Assembly (NCBI GenBank): GCA_002296965.1 | Contig: DBIW01000003.1 | Coordinates: forward strand, 9,525-56,037 | Source of the DNA: Treponema sp. UBA792 | GTDB lineage: Bacteria; Spirochaetota; Spirochaetia; Treponematales; Treponemataceae | DNA: 46,513 nucleotides | Direction: 5' to 3' | Shown: piece after piece, positions 6,908 through 15,390 of the stretch | How the letters are laid out: the number at the start of each line of letters is the position of its first letter | Position numbering within the stretch: the stretch's first letter is position 1 | The notes under the pieces: model-generated | Told to the model about the DNA's origin: nothing | The model's database searches: none | What the model saw: only the letters and a program-made list of their open reading frames with translations | Made by a program: the position numbers and the translations under genes

Positions 6908-8266
6908 TTACACAAGTCCCTGGGCAATCATCGCCTCTGCGACTTTCACAAAGCCCGCGATGTTCGCGCCGGCGACGTAGTTCACCCACTTTCCTTCCGT
7001 CTGATTGAACCTTACGGCGGTGTTGTAGCAGTTGTCGTGGATATTAATCATGATGTTGTGGAGCTTCTCGTCAACTTCCGCGGCAGACCAGGCGAGACGC
7101 TCTGAATTCTGGCTCATCTCAAGTCCGGATGTCGCGACTCCGCCCGCATTCGAGGCTTTTCCAGGAGCGTACAGAATCTTTGCGGCCTGGAACTTGCTGA
7201 TTGCGTCCAGATTTGAAGGCATATTCGCGCCTTCGGCCACAAGCTTCACTCCGTTCTTCAGAAGCATTTCCGCATCCTCGCCGAGCAGTTCGTTCTGTGT
7301 GGCACATGGGAACGCGCAGTCAACCTTGACCTCCCATACTTTCTTTCCCTCAAAATATTTTGCCGACGGAAATTTCTCCGCATATTCGGAAATTCTTCCG
7401 CGCTTCACGCACTTGAGCTCCTTTACCCAGTCAAGCTTCTCCTGTGTGATTCCGTCCGCATCGTAGATATATCCGTTTGAGTCGGAAAGAGTGACGACCT
7501 TTGCGCCGAGCTGAATCAGCTTTTCGGCGGCATACTGAGCGACGTTTCCTGAACCGGAAACAGAGCACACCTTGCCCTTGAAGTCCTCTCCGGCTTTCTT
7601 GAGCATTTCCTGCGCAAAATAAATCAGACCGTAGCCTGTAGCCTCCGTCCTGATGAGCGATCCGCCGAATGTGAGCCCCTTTCCTGTAAGAACTCCGGTG
7701 TACTCGTCGCGGATTCTCTTGTACTGGCCGAAGAGATAGCCGATCTCGCGTCCGCCTACATTCTTGTCACCGGCGGGAACATCGACATCAGCTCCGATAT
7801 GGCGGTAAAGTTCTGTCATGAATGACTGGCAGAAGCGCATTACTTCCTTGTCCGACTTTCCGTGAGGATCAAAATCCGAACCGCCCTTTCCGCCGCCCAT
7901 CGGCAGTGTAGTCAGGGAATTCTTGAGAACCTGCTCGAATCCCAGGAATTTGAGGACTGAAAGATTCACTTCCTTGGAAAAACGGAGTCCACCTTTGTAT
8001 GGTCCGATGGCGCTGTTGAACTGAACACGGAATCCGCGGTTCACATGATAATTTCCGGCATCATCCATCCAAGGAACACGGAACATGATGACGCGCTCCG
8101 GCTCCACAAGCCTCTCAAGAACAGCGTTCGGCTCAAGTTCCGGCATCTGATCAACGGCCGGCTCCAAAGTTGTAAGAACTTCCTCAACAGCCTGAAGGAA
8201 TTCCGGTTCGTTGGCGTTCTTTGACTTTACTTCGTCCCAAATACGGTTTACGTAAGCATTCTTCAT
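6908..8266 (-). CDS. gdhA: Glutamate dehydrogenase, NADP-type
   Basis: 452 aa, matching hexameric bacterial GDH. It makes glutamate from 2-oxoglutarate and ammonium and is a main ammonium entry point. Substrate-site motifs are 'GPYKGGLRF' and 'LPMGGGKGGSDFDP' (catalytic Lys in GGGKGG). The nucleotide fold shows 'SGSGNVAQY', with Ser rather than an acidic residue at the end of the second strand ('TLSDSNG'), in keeping with NADP use. The Asp-containing element reads 'VPAGDKNVGGREIG', with KN where IG is common. AAAAGGGG (8276-8283) is a good ribosome site 9 bp before ATG 8266, and a small hairpin abuts it. Confidence 0.95.
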   Translation of the reverse strand: MKNAYVNRIWDEVKSKNANEPEFLQAVEEVLTTLEPAVDQMPELEPNAVLERLVEPERVIMFRVPWMDDAGNYHVNRGFRVQFNSAIGPYKGGLRFSKEVNLSVLKFLGFEQVLKNSLTTLPMGGGKGGSDFDPHGKSDKEVMRFCQSFMTELYRHIGADVDVPAGDKNVGGREIGYLFGQYKRIRDEYTGVLTGKGLTFGGSLIRTEATGYGLIYFAQEMLKKAGEDFKGKVCSVSGSGNVAQYAAEKLIQLGAKVVTLSDSNGYIYDADGITQEKLDWVKELKCVKRGRISEYAEKFPSAKYFEGKKVWEVKVDCAFPCATQNELLGEDAEMLLKNGVKLVAEGANMPSNLDAISKFQAAKILYAPGKASNAGGVATSGLEMSQNSERLAWSAAEVDEKLHNIMINIHDNCYNTAVRFNQTEGKWVNYVAGANIAGFVKVAEAMIAQGLV

Positions 8267-8275
8267 GATTCTTTA

Positions 8276-8297
8276 CCCCTTTTCCGCTTAAAAGCGG
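8276..8297 (-). promoter_or_regulatory. gdhA ribosome site with abutting hairpin
   Basis: The hairpin CCGCT-TAAA-AGCGG (8284-8297) touches the Shine-Dalgarno AAAAGGGG (8276-8283). It could protect the mRNA 5' region or tune initiation. A TATGAT -10-like box lies further upstream, but its -35 is poor. Confidence 0.4.
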
Positions 8298-8412
8298 GTG
8301 ATAAAAATATATCATAACAGCAATTTGTTTGAAAAGTCCTTTGTAATAAAAAGATTAAAGTTTATTAAAGGAATTAAGCAAATGTTTAGAGACACATTCA
8401 CATAAAAAACGC

Positions 8413-8440
8413 TTGACACTCCGTATTCTTTTTCATTAAT
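8413..8440 (+). promoter_or_regulatory. Promoter of the MATE gene
   Basis: TTGACA (8413-8418), 16 bp, ATTAAT (8435-8440). The -35 is perfect and the -10 moderate. GAGG at 8449-8452 then gives the ribosome site for ATG 8461. Confidence 0.5.
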
Positions 8441-8460
8441 TTCTCCGCGAGGATTGTTTT

Positions 8461-9828
8461 ATGGGCATTCATTTCAGCATTGCGCCGAAACACGCGTCCA
8501 GCGCGGCAAAGGATATGACCACCGGAGAACCGTTCCGGCTGATTTTTTTCTACTCGATTCCGCTGCTCATAGGAAACATCGTGCAGCAGCTGTACAGCAT
8601 GGCCGACACAATAATCGTAGGACGGTTGCTTGGAACCGATGCCCTTGCCGCCGTCGGAACAACAGGGCCGATGAATTTTCTGGTGCTTGGATTCGTCTCC
8701 GGACTTACATCGGGATTCGCGGTAATAACGGCCCAGAAATTCGGCGCAAAGGATGAGAAAGGCGTCAGACATTCGGTCTACATGAACATCATGCTGAATG
8801 TCCTCTCCACCATTGTGATGACGGCGCTTGCCTCCATTACGGCCGCTCCGATTTTAAGGCTGATAAACACTCCTTCCGAAATTTTCAGCGACGCATTCAA
8901 CTATATAATCATAATCTACGCGGGAATCGGAGCCTCAGTCCTTTACAACGCGACCGCCTGTATTCTCCGCGCGCTAGGCGACAGCAAATCTCCGCTTTAT
9001 TTTCTGGTAATATCATCCGTACTGAACATCGTTCTTGACATACAGTTCATCGCGCAGTTCAGGATGGGTGTCGCGGGAGCAGCCCTTGCTACGGTGATTT
9101 CTCAGATATTTTCCGGAACCGCGTCTCTTATCTACATGATAAGGAAATTTCCCATACTGCGGCTCAAGAAGCAGGACTGCCACTGGGACTTCTGGTTTGC
9201 GCGCCAGCACATGAAAATAGGACTTCCGATGGCGTTCCAGTTCTCGATAACGGCAATCGGGGTTGTGATTCTTCAGGGTGCGCTGAACACATTCGGTCCG
9301 GTAAAAATCGCGGCCTACACAGCGGCGCAGAAAGTCGAGCAGCTGATAGCTGTGGCGGCAGGAACTTTCGGCGTGACAATGGCGAACTACACCGGACAGA
9401 ACCTTGGAGCCGGACGCATAGACAGGATAAAGCAGGGAACAGGAAAATGCTGCGTCCTGACAATAGCGATGTCGCTTGTATCCATGGCGATTGCGCTGCT
9501 CTTCTCCGACCAGCTGACCGGACTTTTCGTGAAAGGAAACCAGCCCGATGTTCTTGAGGCGGCTGAAATTTATCTCCGCTGCACATCAGTTTTCTATCCG
9601 TTCCTGTTCGTGATATTTGTATACAGGAATGTCCTGCAGAGCATGGGACGCGGATTCATGCCGCTTATGGCCGGAGTTTTTGAGCTGACAGCAAGGACAG
9701 TCTCCGCCTACACGCTTCCCGCCCTTATCGGATACACAGGAATCTGTCTTGCAGGTCCGCTGGCCTGGGTCTGCGCGGCTGTTCCGCTTTTTGCTGCATA
9801 CAAGGTGATAATACGGAAATTCAATTGA
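8461..9828 (+). CDS. MATE-family multidrug/sodium antiporter
   Basis: 455 aa with about twelve hydrophobic helices in two related halves. The N-terminal half has 'GEPFRLIFFYSIPLLIGNIVQQLYSMADTI' features (broken here by the family's usual IVGRxLGxxALAAVG loop: 'IIVGRLLGTDALAAVG'). The second half repeats 'NTFGPVKIAAYTAAQKVEQL' and 'NYTGQNLGAGR'. Such exporters push cationic drugs or metabolites out in exchange for Na+ or H+; the substrate is unknown. It is divergent from gdhA over a 194-bp AT-rich gap. Its 3' end overlaps the convergent pseudouridine synthase gene by 8 bp. Confidence 0.9.
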   Translation: MGIHFSIAPKHASSAAKDMTTGEPFRLIFFYSIPLLIGNIVQQLYSMADTIIVGRLLGTDALAAVGTTGPMNFLVLGFVSGLTSGFAVITAQKFGAKDEKGVRHSVYMNIMLNVLSTIVMTALASITAAPILRLINTPSEIFSDAFNYIIIIYAGIGASVLYNATACILRALGDSKSPLYFLVISSVLNIVLDIQFIAQFRMGVAGAALATVISQIFSGTASLIYMIRKFPILRLKKQDCHWDFWFARQHMKIGLPMAFQFSITAIGVVILQGALNTFGPVKIAAYTAAQKVEQLIAVAAGTFGVTMANYTGQNLGAGRIDRIKQGTGKCCVLTIAMSLVSMAIALLFSDQLTGLFVKGNQPDVLEAAEIYLRCTSVFYPFLFVIFVYRNVLQSMGRGFMPLMAGVFELTARTVSAYTLPALIGYTGICLAGPLAWVCAAVPLFAAYKVIIRKFN

Positions 9829-10561
9829 ACGGAAGTTTCAGCTCCGTTCCGGAAAGCTCCCTGAATTCTCCGGAAGCCAGATTCCGGTCAAGATGAAGCG
9901 CCCCTATCGAAATACGCAGGAGCGAGGTGACATCATTTCCGAGCGCGGAGAAGATTCGCCGCACAAGGTGGAATTTTCCTTCCGTTACGGCTATCGTGCA
10001 TGAACGCGGAGATTCCCACTCAAGCGCCGAAGGCCTTGTCACAAATTCCGGACTTTTTTTGTCCGGAGGAACAGTAATTCCGCAAAGACAGCGTTCGGCC
10101 GCAGACTTCCGCTCGGGTTCCGTCATGTCACGGGAAAGAACCGCGCGGTACACTTTCCTGACATGAAATTCCGGCTGCATCAGGGCATGGGAGAACGAAC
10201 CGTTCGTAGTAAGAATCAGCAGACCTTCAGTATCCCTGTCCAGCCGCCCCACGGAATTCAGGGAAAGCCCGGACGGAACCGAAATTCCTTCTGTCAGCGA
10301 ATAGACAGTCGGATTCCATCCGGACTCATGCGCGCAGACAAATCCGGCCGGCTTGTTCATCATCAGATAGATATGTCTCAGAAGAGGAAGCTTCTCGCCA
10401 TTCACTGAAATCTCATCACGCTCCGCATCCGCGGTGAATCTGTGGTCATGGATGCGGACTCCGTTCACACGGACATCGTTTCCGCGGACAAAGGAGCATC
10501 CGCCGCGGCCGCAGGCGAATCCTGCTCTGGCGAGAATTCTCGAAACTGATTCCGGATACAT
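9821..10561 (-). CDS. RsuA/RluB/E/F-family pseudouridine synthase
   Basis: 246 aa. An N-terminal S4-like RNA-binding domain ('VSRILARAGFACGRGG', then 'DVRVNGVRI') precedes the catalytic domain, where 'NSVGRLDRDTEGLLILT' carries the catalytic Asp. 'HLVRRIFSALGNDVTSLLRISIG' style C-terminal sequence is the usual R-M-R/L-R-I end of the family. It isomerises a uridine in 16S or 23S rRNA; which one cannot be told. It follows the glgP terminator by 13 bp with no clear promoter, so it may depend on read-through. Confidence 0.88.
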   Translation of the reverse strand: MYPESVSRILARAGFACGRGGCSFVRGNDVRVNGVRIHDHRFTADAERDEISVNGEKLPLLRHIYLMMNKPAGFVCAHESGWNPTVYSLTEGISVPSGLSLNSVGRLDRDTEGLLILTTNGSFSHALMQPEFHVRKVYRAVLSRDMTEPERKSAAERCLCGITVPPDKKSPEFVTRPSALEWESPRSCTIAVTEGKFHLVRRIFSALGNDVTSLLRISIGALHLDRNLASGEFRELSGTELKLPFN

Positions 10562-10573
10562 TGTCTGAATTCC

Positions 10574-10608
10574 ATAAAAATAGCCGCGCCCCGGAAAAAG
10601 GACGCGGC
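10574..10608 (-). terminator. Rho-independent terminator after glgP
   Basis: GCCGCG (10583-10588) pairs with CGCGGC (10603-10608), with further G-C pairs inside. On the minus strand it is followed by TATTTTTAT. Confidence 0.75.
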
Positions 10609-10635
10609 CCTGCGCTGCATTGTCAGCGGACAGTA

Positions 10636-13086
10636 TTATTTTTTAACAGAAAGCTTCTTGAGCTTCCAGATGTCGCGGACATAATCCTCAATCGTGCGGT
10701 CAGAGGAGAATTTTCCGCTGTTCGCAATATTGATGAGCGTCTTTTTTGCCCATGATTTGCGGTCGGCATAAGCCGCGGCGACTTTATCCTGAGCCTTGCA
10801 GTAGGAATCAAAATCAGCGAGCACATAATAAACGTCAGGACGCTGGCCTTCGACTCCGTAGATAAGTGAATCATGGATTTCCTTGAATATCTGCCTTGAC
10901 GGGTCGTATGTTCCGTCAACAAGCTGCTCCACGACTTTTGCAAGCGCCGGATTCCGGTCAAGATATTCCTGCGGATTGTAGCTGTGATCCGCCTCCATTT
11001 TCTTTATCTCCTCGGTCAGAAGTCCGAACACAAACGCATTGTCGTTTCCGGCCTCCTGGACAATCTCGATGTTCGCTCCGTCCATCGTTCCGAGCGTAAG
11101 CGCGCCGTTCACCATGAATTTCATGTTGGAAGTTCCGGAAGCCTCGAATCCTGCCGTTGAAATCTGCTCCGAGACATCAGCCGCAGGGAAAATCTTCTCG
11201 GCCACGCTGACGCGGTAGTTCTCGACAAAAACCACACGGATTTTTCCACGCACACGGTGATCATTGTTCACCCTGTCGGCGACTGTATTTATGAGCTTGA
11301 TGATTGACTTTGCGCGGCGGTAGCCTGAGGCGGCCTTTGCGCCGAAAATAAACGTGCGTGCCGGCGGATCAAAATCCGGATCCTCGATAATCCTGTTGTA
11401 AAGGTACATTATGTGCATTATGTTGAGGAGCTGGCGTTTGTATTCATGCAGACGCTTGACCTGAACATCGAAAATGCTGTCCGGATCAAGGAATTCATTC
11501 TGGGTATGCTTGAGATAATCGGCAAGAACCTGCTTGTTGCGCTGCTTTATCTCAAGAAGCTGGTTCAGGGATTCCTCGTCATCAGCGTATTTTTCAAGTC
11601 CCTTAAGCAGAGTAAGGTCCTTTTCCCAACCGTGCCCGATTCTTGCGGTGATAAAATCCGACAGCTCCGGATTTGCGCTCAGAAGCCATCTGCGCTGGGT
11701 GATTCCGTTCGTCTTGTTGTTGAATTTCTTGGGATAAAGCTCATACCAGTCCTTCAGCTCCGCGGTCTTGAGAAGCTCCGTATGAAGTTCCGCAACTCCG
11801 TTCACGCTGAAACATGAATGGATTGCAAGCCATGCCATATAAACCTTGTCGTTGTGGATGATTGACATGTGCTGGTGCTTCTCGTAGTCGTTCGGATATT
11901 TCTGGCGCAGCTCAATCAGGAAGCGGCGGTTGATTTCCTCGACAATCTGGTATATGCGCGGAAGAAGTCCCTGGAAAATATTAATCGGCCATTTCTCAAG
12001 AGCCTCGGCAAGAATCGTATGGTTTGTATAGGCGAAAGTCTTTGTGACTACATTCCATGCGTCATCCCAGCCTACATTGTAGTCGTCGATGAGAATTCTC
12101 ATAAGCTCTGGAATCGCGACGACAGGATGCGTGTCATTCAGCTGGATCACATGAAGATCCGCGAATTTGCTGAAATCAGTTCCGTAATCCGCCACATAAT
12201 GTCTTACAAGATCCTGAAGCGATGCAGACGAGAAGAAATACTGCTGCTTGAGGCGGAGCGCCTTTCCGCTCGGACCTGAATCATTCGGATAAAGCACACG
12301 GCTGATATTCTCGGCACTGTTCTGCCGCTCGACGGCGCGGTTGTATTCCATATTATTGAACAGCTGGAGATCGAATCCGTTCGGAGAGGTCGCGGCCCAG
12401 AGACGGAGCGTGTTAACAGTGTTGGTGCCGTATCCGATTACCGGCATATCATAAGGAGTGGCGGTAACTTCCTCGGCATTCTCGATATAGAAACGCGGCT
12501 GTCCGTCCGGAGTCTTTCCGTACGCTATGTTTCCGCCGAATTTCACCGTAACTGCAAGATCGCTTCTTTTGATTTCCCACGGATCGCGGTGCTTGAGCCA
12601 GTTGTCCGGATATTCAACCTGATAGCCGTCCTCTATGCGCTGCTCGAACATTCCGTACTCATAGCGGATTCCGTATCCGTGTCCCGGATAGTCAAGGGTC
12701 GCGAGGCTGTCAAGGAAACAGGCCGCAAGCCTTCCGAGACCTCCGTTTCCAAGTCCGGCATCAGGCTCCTCATCCTCAATCATGTCAAAATCTATGTTCA
12801 TGTCCTTGAGAACTTCCCTGACCTGCTCCTTGATCTGGGCATTAATCAGGTTGTTGCTGAGGGCGCGTCCCATAAGAAATTCCGCGGAAAGATAATAAAG
12901 CTGCTTTACAGGCTTTTTCTCATATTCCTGACGTGTCGCCATCCAGTTTTCCATTATCAGCTCAAGCGCAGAGGCGGAGACAGCATCAAAAAGATCATGC
13001 TTGTTGGCCTGAGAGATGTCCTTTCCGTACTGTCTGCGGAGACGGGCTGAAAGATTCTCCTTGAATTTTTCGGCATTAAATTCCAT
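10636..13086 (-). CDS. glgP: Glycogen/alpha-glucan phosphorylase
   Basis: 816 aa, the full family length. It releases glucose-1-phosphate from the non-reducing ends of glycogen, using PLP phosphate as the acid-base group. Near the N-terminus 'YLSAEFLMGRALSNN' and 'DAGLGNGGLGRLAACF' are diagnostic. The PLP lysine lies in the 'EASGTSNMKFMVNGALT' stretch, followed by 'LGTMDGANIE'. It is downstream of glgX on the same strand (74 bp), so debranching and phosphorolysis are encoded together. GGAGG is 11 bp before the ATG, a long spacing, and it sits in the loop of a small CAAAC/GTTTG stem. Confidence 0.96.
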   Translation of the reverse strand: MEFNAEKFKENLSARLRRQYGKDISQANKHDLFDAVSASALELIMENWMATRQEYEKKPVKQLYYLSAEFLMGRALSNNLINAQIKEQVREVLKDMNIDFDMIEDEEPDAGLGNGGLGRLAACFLDSLATLDYPGHGYGIRYEYGMFEQRIEDGYQVEYPDNWLKHRDPWEIKRSDLAVTVKFGGNIAYGKTPDGQPRFYIENAEEVTATPYDMPVIGYGTNTVNTLRLWAATSPNGFDLQLFNNMEYNRAVERQNSAENISRVLYPNDSGPSGKALRLKQQYFFSSASLQDLVRHYVADYGTDFSKFADLHVIQLNDTHPVVAIPELMRILIDDYNVGWDDAWNVVTKTFAYTNHTILAEALEKWPINIFQGLLPRIYQIVEEINRRFLIELRQKYPNDYEKHQHMSIIHNDKVYMAWLAIHSCFSVNGVAELHTELLKTAELKDWYELYPKKFNNKTNGITQRRWLLSANPELSDFITARIGHGWEKDLTLLKGLEKYADDEESLNQLLEIKQRNKQVLADYLKHTQNEFLDPDSIFDVQVKRLHEYKRQLLNIMHIMYLYNRIIEDPDFDPPARTFIFGAKAASGYRRAKSIIKLINTVADRVNNDHRVRGKIRVVFVENYRVSVAEKIFPAADVSEQISTAGFEASGTSNMKFMVNGALTLGTMDGANIEIVQEAGNDNAFVFGLLTEEIKKMEADHSYNPQEYLDRNPALAKVVEQLVDGTYDPSRQIFKEIHDSLIYGVEGQRPDVYYVLADFDSYCKAQDKVAAAYADRKSWAKKTLINIANSGKFSSDRTIEDYVRDIWKLKKLSVKK

Positions 13087-13128
13087 TGTAAATCAAACCT
13101 CCAGTTTGGATAGTGTTTTTTCTTCTAT

Positions 13129-13160
13129 AAAAACGGCACGGAAATAAAAGTCCTCTGCCG
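13129..13160 (-). terminator. Possible attenuator between glgX and glgP
   Basis: CGGCA and TGCCG (13134-13160) with an inner GGA/TCC helix form a stem which, on the minus strand, is followed by TTTTTAT. It lies directly after the glgX stop and would partly uncouple glgP from glgX. Confidence 0.4.
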
Positions 13161-15275
13161 TCATCTGCTTATAAGTATTATGGAACTTCCGGAAAGCAGG
13201 ACATATCTCCGCTGCTCACGAAGAAGCTCCTCCCTGCCGCATTCCATAAAATCCGCCGGGCTTTCAAACGAGGTGTCGGCAATCCGATACCATTTTTTTC
13301 CGTTCTGGAGCGGCGGAAGGTTCAACGTAAGATCATATATGTCCATGTTGGCGGCAATGTAAAAATCACCATCGTCCGCAGAACTCAGCCTGAACGCAAG
13401 GAAACGGCTCATTTTGCTCCAGTCGGGAACTTTTCCGTTCACGTCGAACCAGGTTATCTCCGGCACAGACGATTTGTCGTGCGGATCGGAAAAAAAAGCC
13501 TTCCGCCTGAAAACAGGATGGGTTTTCCTCAGATTTATCATTCCGGCTGTAAAACGGACAAGTCCGCTGTTCTGTCCGGCAAGATTCCAGTCAATCCAGC
13601 TTGTCTGGTTGTCCTGGCAATATGCGTTGTTGTTTCCGTGCTGGGTCCGGCGCATTTCATCACCGGCGGTCATCATCGGAACTCCCTGCGACACAAAAAG
13701 ATACAGAAGGAAATTCTTGATTTTTCTTATACGCTGCGTCTCTATCCGCGGATTCGATGACGCGCCCTCGTAACCGTGATTGTAGCTGAGATTGTCATCC
13801 GAGCCGTCGCAGTTGTTCTCGCCGTTCTCATCATTATGCTTGTAGTTATAGCTTACAAGATCGTTCATCGTAAATCCGTCGTGCGCGGTGATGAAATTTA
13901 TCGAGGCAAGAGGCGAACGCCCGGAGAATTTGTACAGGTCGGAACTTCCGGCGATACGCGTCGCGGCGGCCGTGGCGGTGAATTCATCTCCGCGGATAAA
14001 GCGTCTGATGTCGTCGCGGAAACGTCCGTTCCACTCGCACCATCTTGAGCCGCCCGGAAAGCATCCAAGCTGATAAAGTCCGCCGGCATCCCATGGCTCG
14101 GCTATTATTTTTGTACGTGAAAGAACAGGATCTTCGTTTATCGCCTCCGTAAGGGGAGGAAGTTTTATCGGAGTTCCGTCCGAGGCGCGCGTAAGTATCG
14201 ACGCAAGGTCAAAACGGAAACCGTCCACGTGCATCTGAAGAACCCAATAGCGCAGGCAGCCGATTATATAGTCACGGACCACAGGATGATTGCAGTTCAC
14301 GGTGTTCCCGCAGCCTGAAAAATTCATATAGTACTGACGCTCATTCGGCGGAAGCTGGTAATATATGTCATTCTGAATTCCGCGGAATCCGAATGTATAA
14401 CCATGTTCATTTCCTTCCGCCGTATGGTTAAAAACCACGTCAAGAATCACTTCGATTCCCGCCTTGTGGAGCTTTTTCACCATAGCCTTGAATTCATTCA
14501 CCTGCGCGCCCGGAGCTGTGTCCGCGGCATAGGATGTTTTTGGTGCGAAAAAACCGATTGTGCTGTATCCCCAGAAATTCGTAAGCCTCTCGCCTGTCCG
14601 CGGATTTATGTTTCCGTTCTCGTTTCCGTCAAACTCGAACAACGGAAGAAATTCGACAGCCGTAATGCCAAGACTCTTGAGATAATCAGTTTTTTCGGAA
14701 AAGCCGCGGTATGTTCCCGGATACTCAACACCGGAAGAGGGAGAAGCGGTGAATCCTCTTAGATGCGCCTCGTAAATCACCGTATCCTCAAGCGGTATGT
14801 TCAGCGGAGCGTCATCTTCCCAGTCAAAATCACCGTCATCCACAACCACGCATTTCGGAAAGCCCGAAAGATCCGAAAGCTCACCGTTCTCGATTCCCGC
14901 AAGTCCCATAGAACGCTGGCGGTTGTACGAAAGAAAAACTGAACCTGAGGTGAACGCTTTTGCATGAGGGTCAAAGAGATATTTGTGGCTGTTAAAACGG
15001 AGTCCGGCCGGCGGATTGTACTCTCCGTATACCTTGTACAGATATAGCGCGCCGGCACATATACCTTTTATAAAAATATGCCATATATCGCCGGTGCGGT
15101 TTTTTACCGGGTCAAATTCTATCTCCGCGGAAGGACGGCTGTCCGTCTCCGAATCAAAAAGGACTAGAACCACCTTTTCAGCGGATCTGCTGAAAAGCGA
15201 AAAATTAACTCCGTCTGCAACCGGAACTGCTCCGAATTCCAGCGGAACTCCACTCTGAACCTCAATATCAGCCAT
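13161..15275 (-). CDS. glgX: Glycogen debranching enzyme GlgX (GH13 isoamylase type)
   Basis: 704 aa. It hydrolyses alpha-1,6 branch points of phosphorylase-trimmed glycogen. After an N-terminal carbohydrate-binding domain ('GVNFSLFSRSAEKVVLVLFD'), the GH13 barrel shows the nucleophile Asp in 'DGFRFDLASIL', the acid/base Glu in 'IIAEPWDAGG' and the third Asp in 'ITAHDGFTMNDL'. 'AGDEMRRTQHGNNNAYCQDN' is typical of GlgX. It is somewhat longer than the E. coli enzyme. ATG 15275 lacks a Shine-Dalgarno; a TACACT box lies 10 bp upstream, so a leaderless start is possible but the -35 is poor. Confidence 0.95.
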   Translation of the reverse strand: MADIEVQSGVPLEFGAVPVADGVNFSLFSRSAEKVVLVLFDSETDSRPSAEIEFDPVKNRTGDIWHIFIKGICAGALYLYKVYGEYNPPAGLRFNSHKYLFDPHAKAFTSGSVFLSYNRQRSMGLAGIENGELSDLSGFPKCVVVDDGDFDWEDDAPLNIPLEDTVIYEAHLRGFTASPSSGVEYPGTYRGFSEKTDYLKSLGITAVEFLPLFEFDGNENGNINPRTGERLTNFWGYSTIGFFAPKTSYAADTAPGAQVNEFKAMVKKLHKAGIEVILDVVFNHTAEGNEHGYTFGFRGIQNDIYYQLPPNERQYYMNFSGCGNTVNCNHPVVRDYIIGCLRYWVLQMHVDGFRFDLASILTRASDGTPIKLPPLTEAINEDPVLSRTKIIAEPWDAGGLYQLGCFPGGSRWCEWNGRFRDDIRRFIRGDEFTATAAATRIAGSSDLYKFSGRSPLASINFITAHDGFTMNDLVSYNYKHNDENGENNCDGSDDNLSYNHGYEGASSNPRIETQRIRKIKNFLLYLFVSQGVPMMTAGDEMRRTQHGNNNAYCQDNQTSWIDWNLAGQNSGLVRFTAGMINLRKTHPVFRRKAFFSDPHDKSSVPEITWFDVNGKVPDWSKMSRFLAFRLSSADDGDFYIAANMDIYDLTLNLPPLQNGKKWYRIADTSFESPADFMECGREELLREQRRYVLLSGSSIILISR

Positions 15276-15390
15276 GATAGCAAGGAGTGTACCATAAACA
15301 TAGAGGAAATTCCAGAAGAATACCCTATGAACATCCAGATTTTAAGCGGCGGGCGGCAAATTCCGGCCCGTCAGCTGTGACAAGAAACGG

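Noticed and set aside
15276..15390. Terminator after clpA
   Set aside because: A GC-rich imperfect stem is present but no T-run follows on the minus strand.
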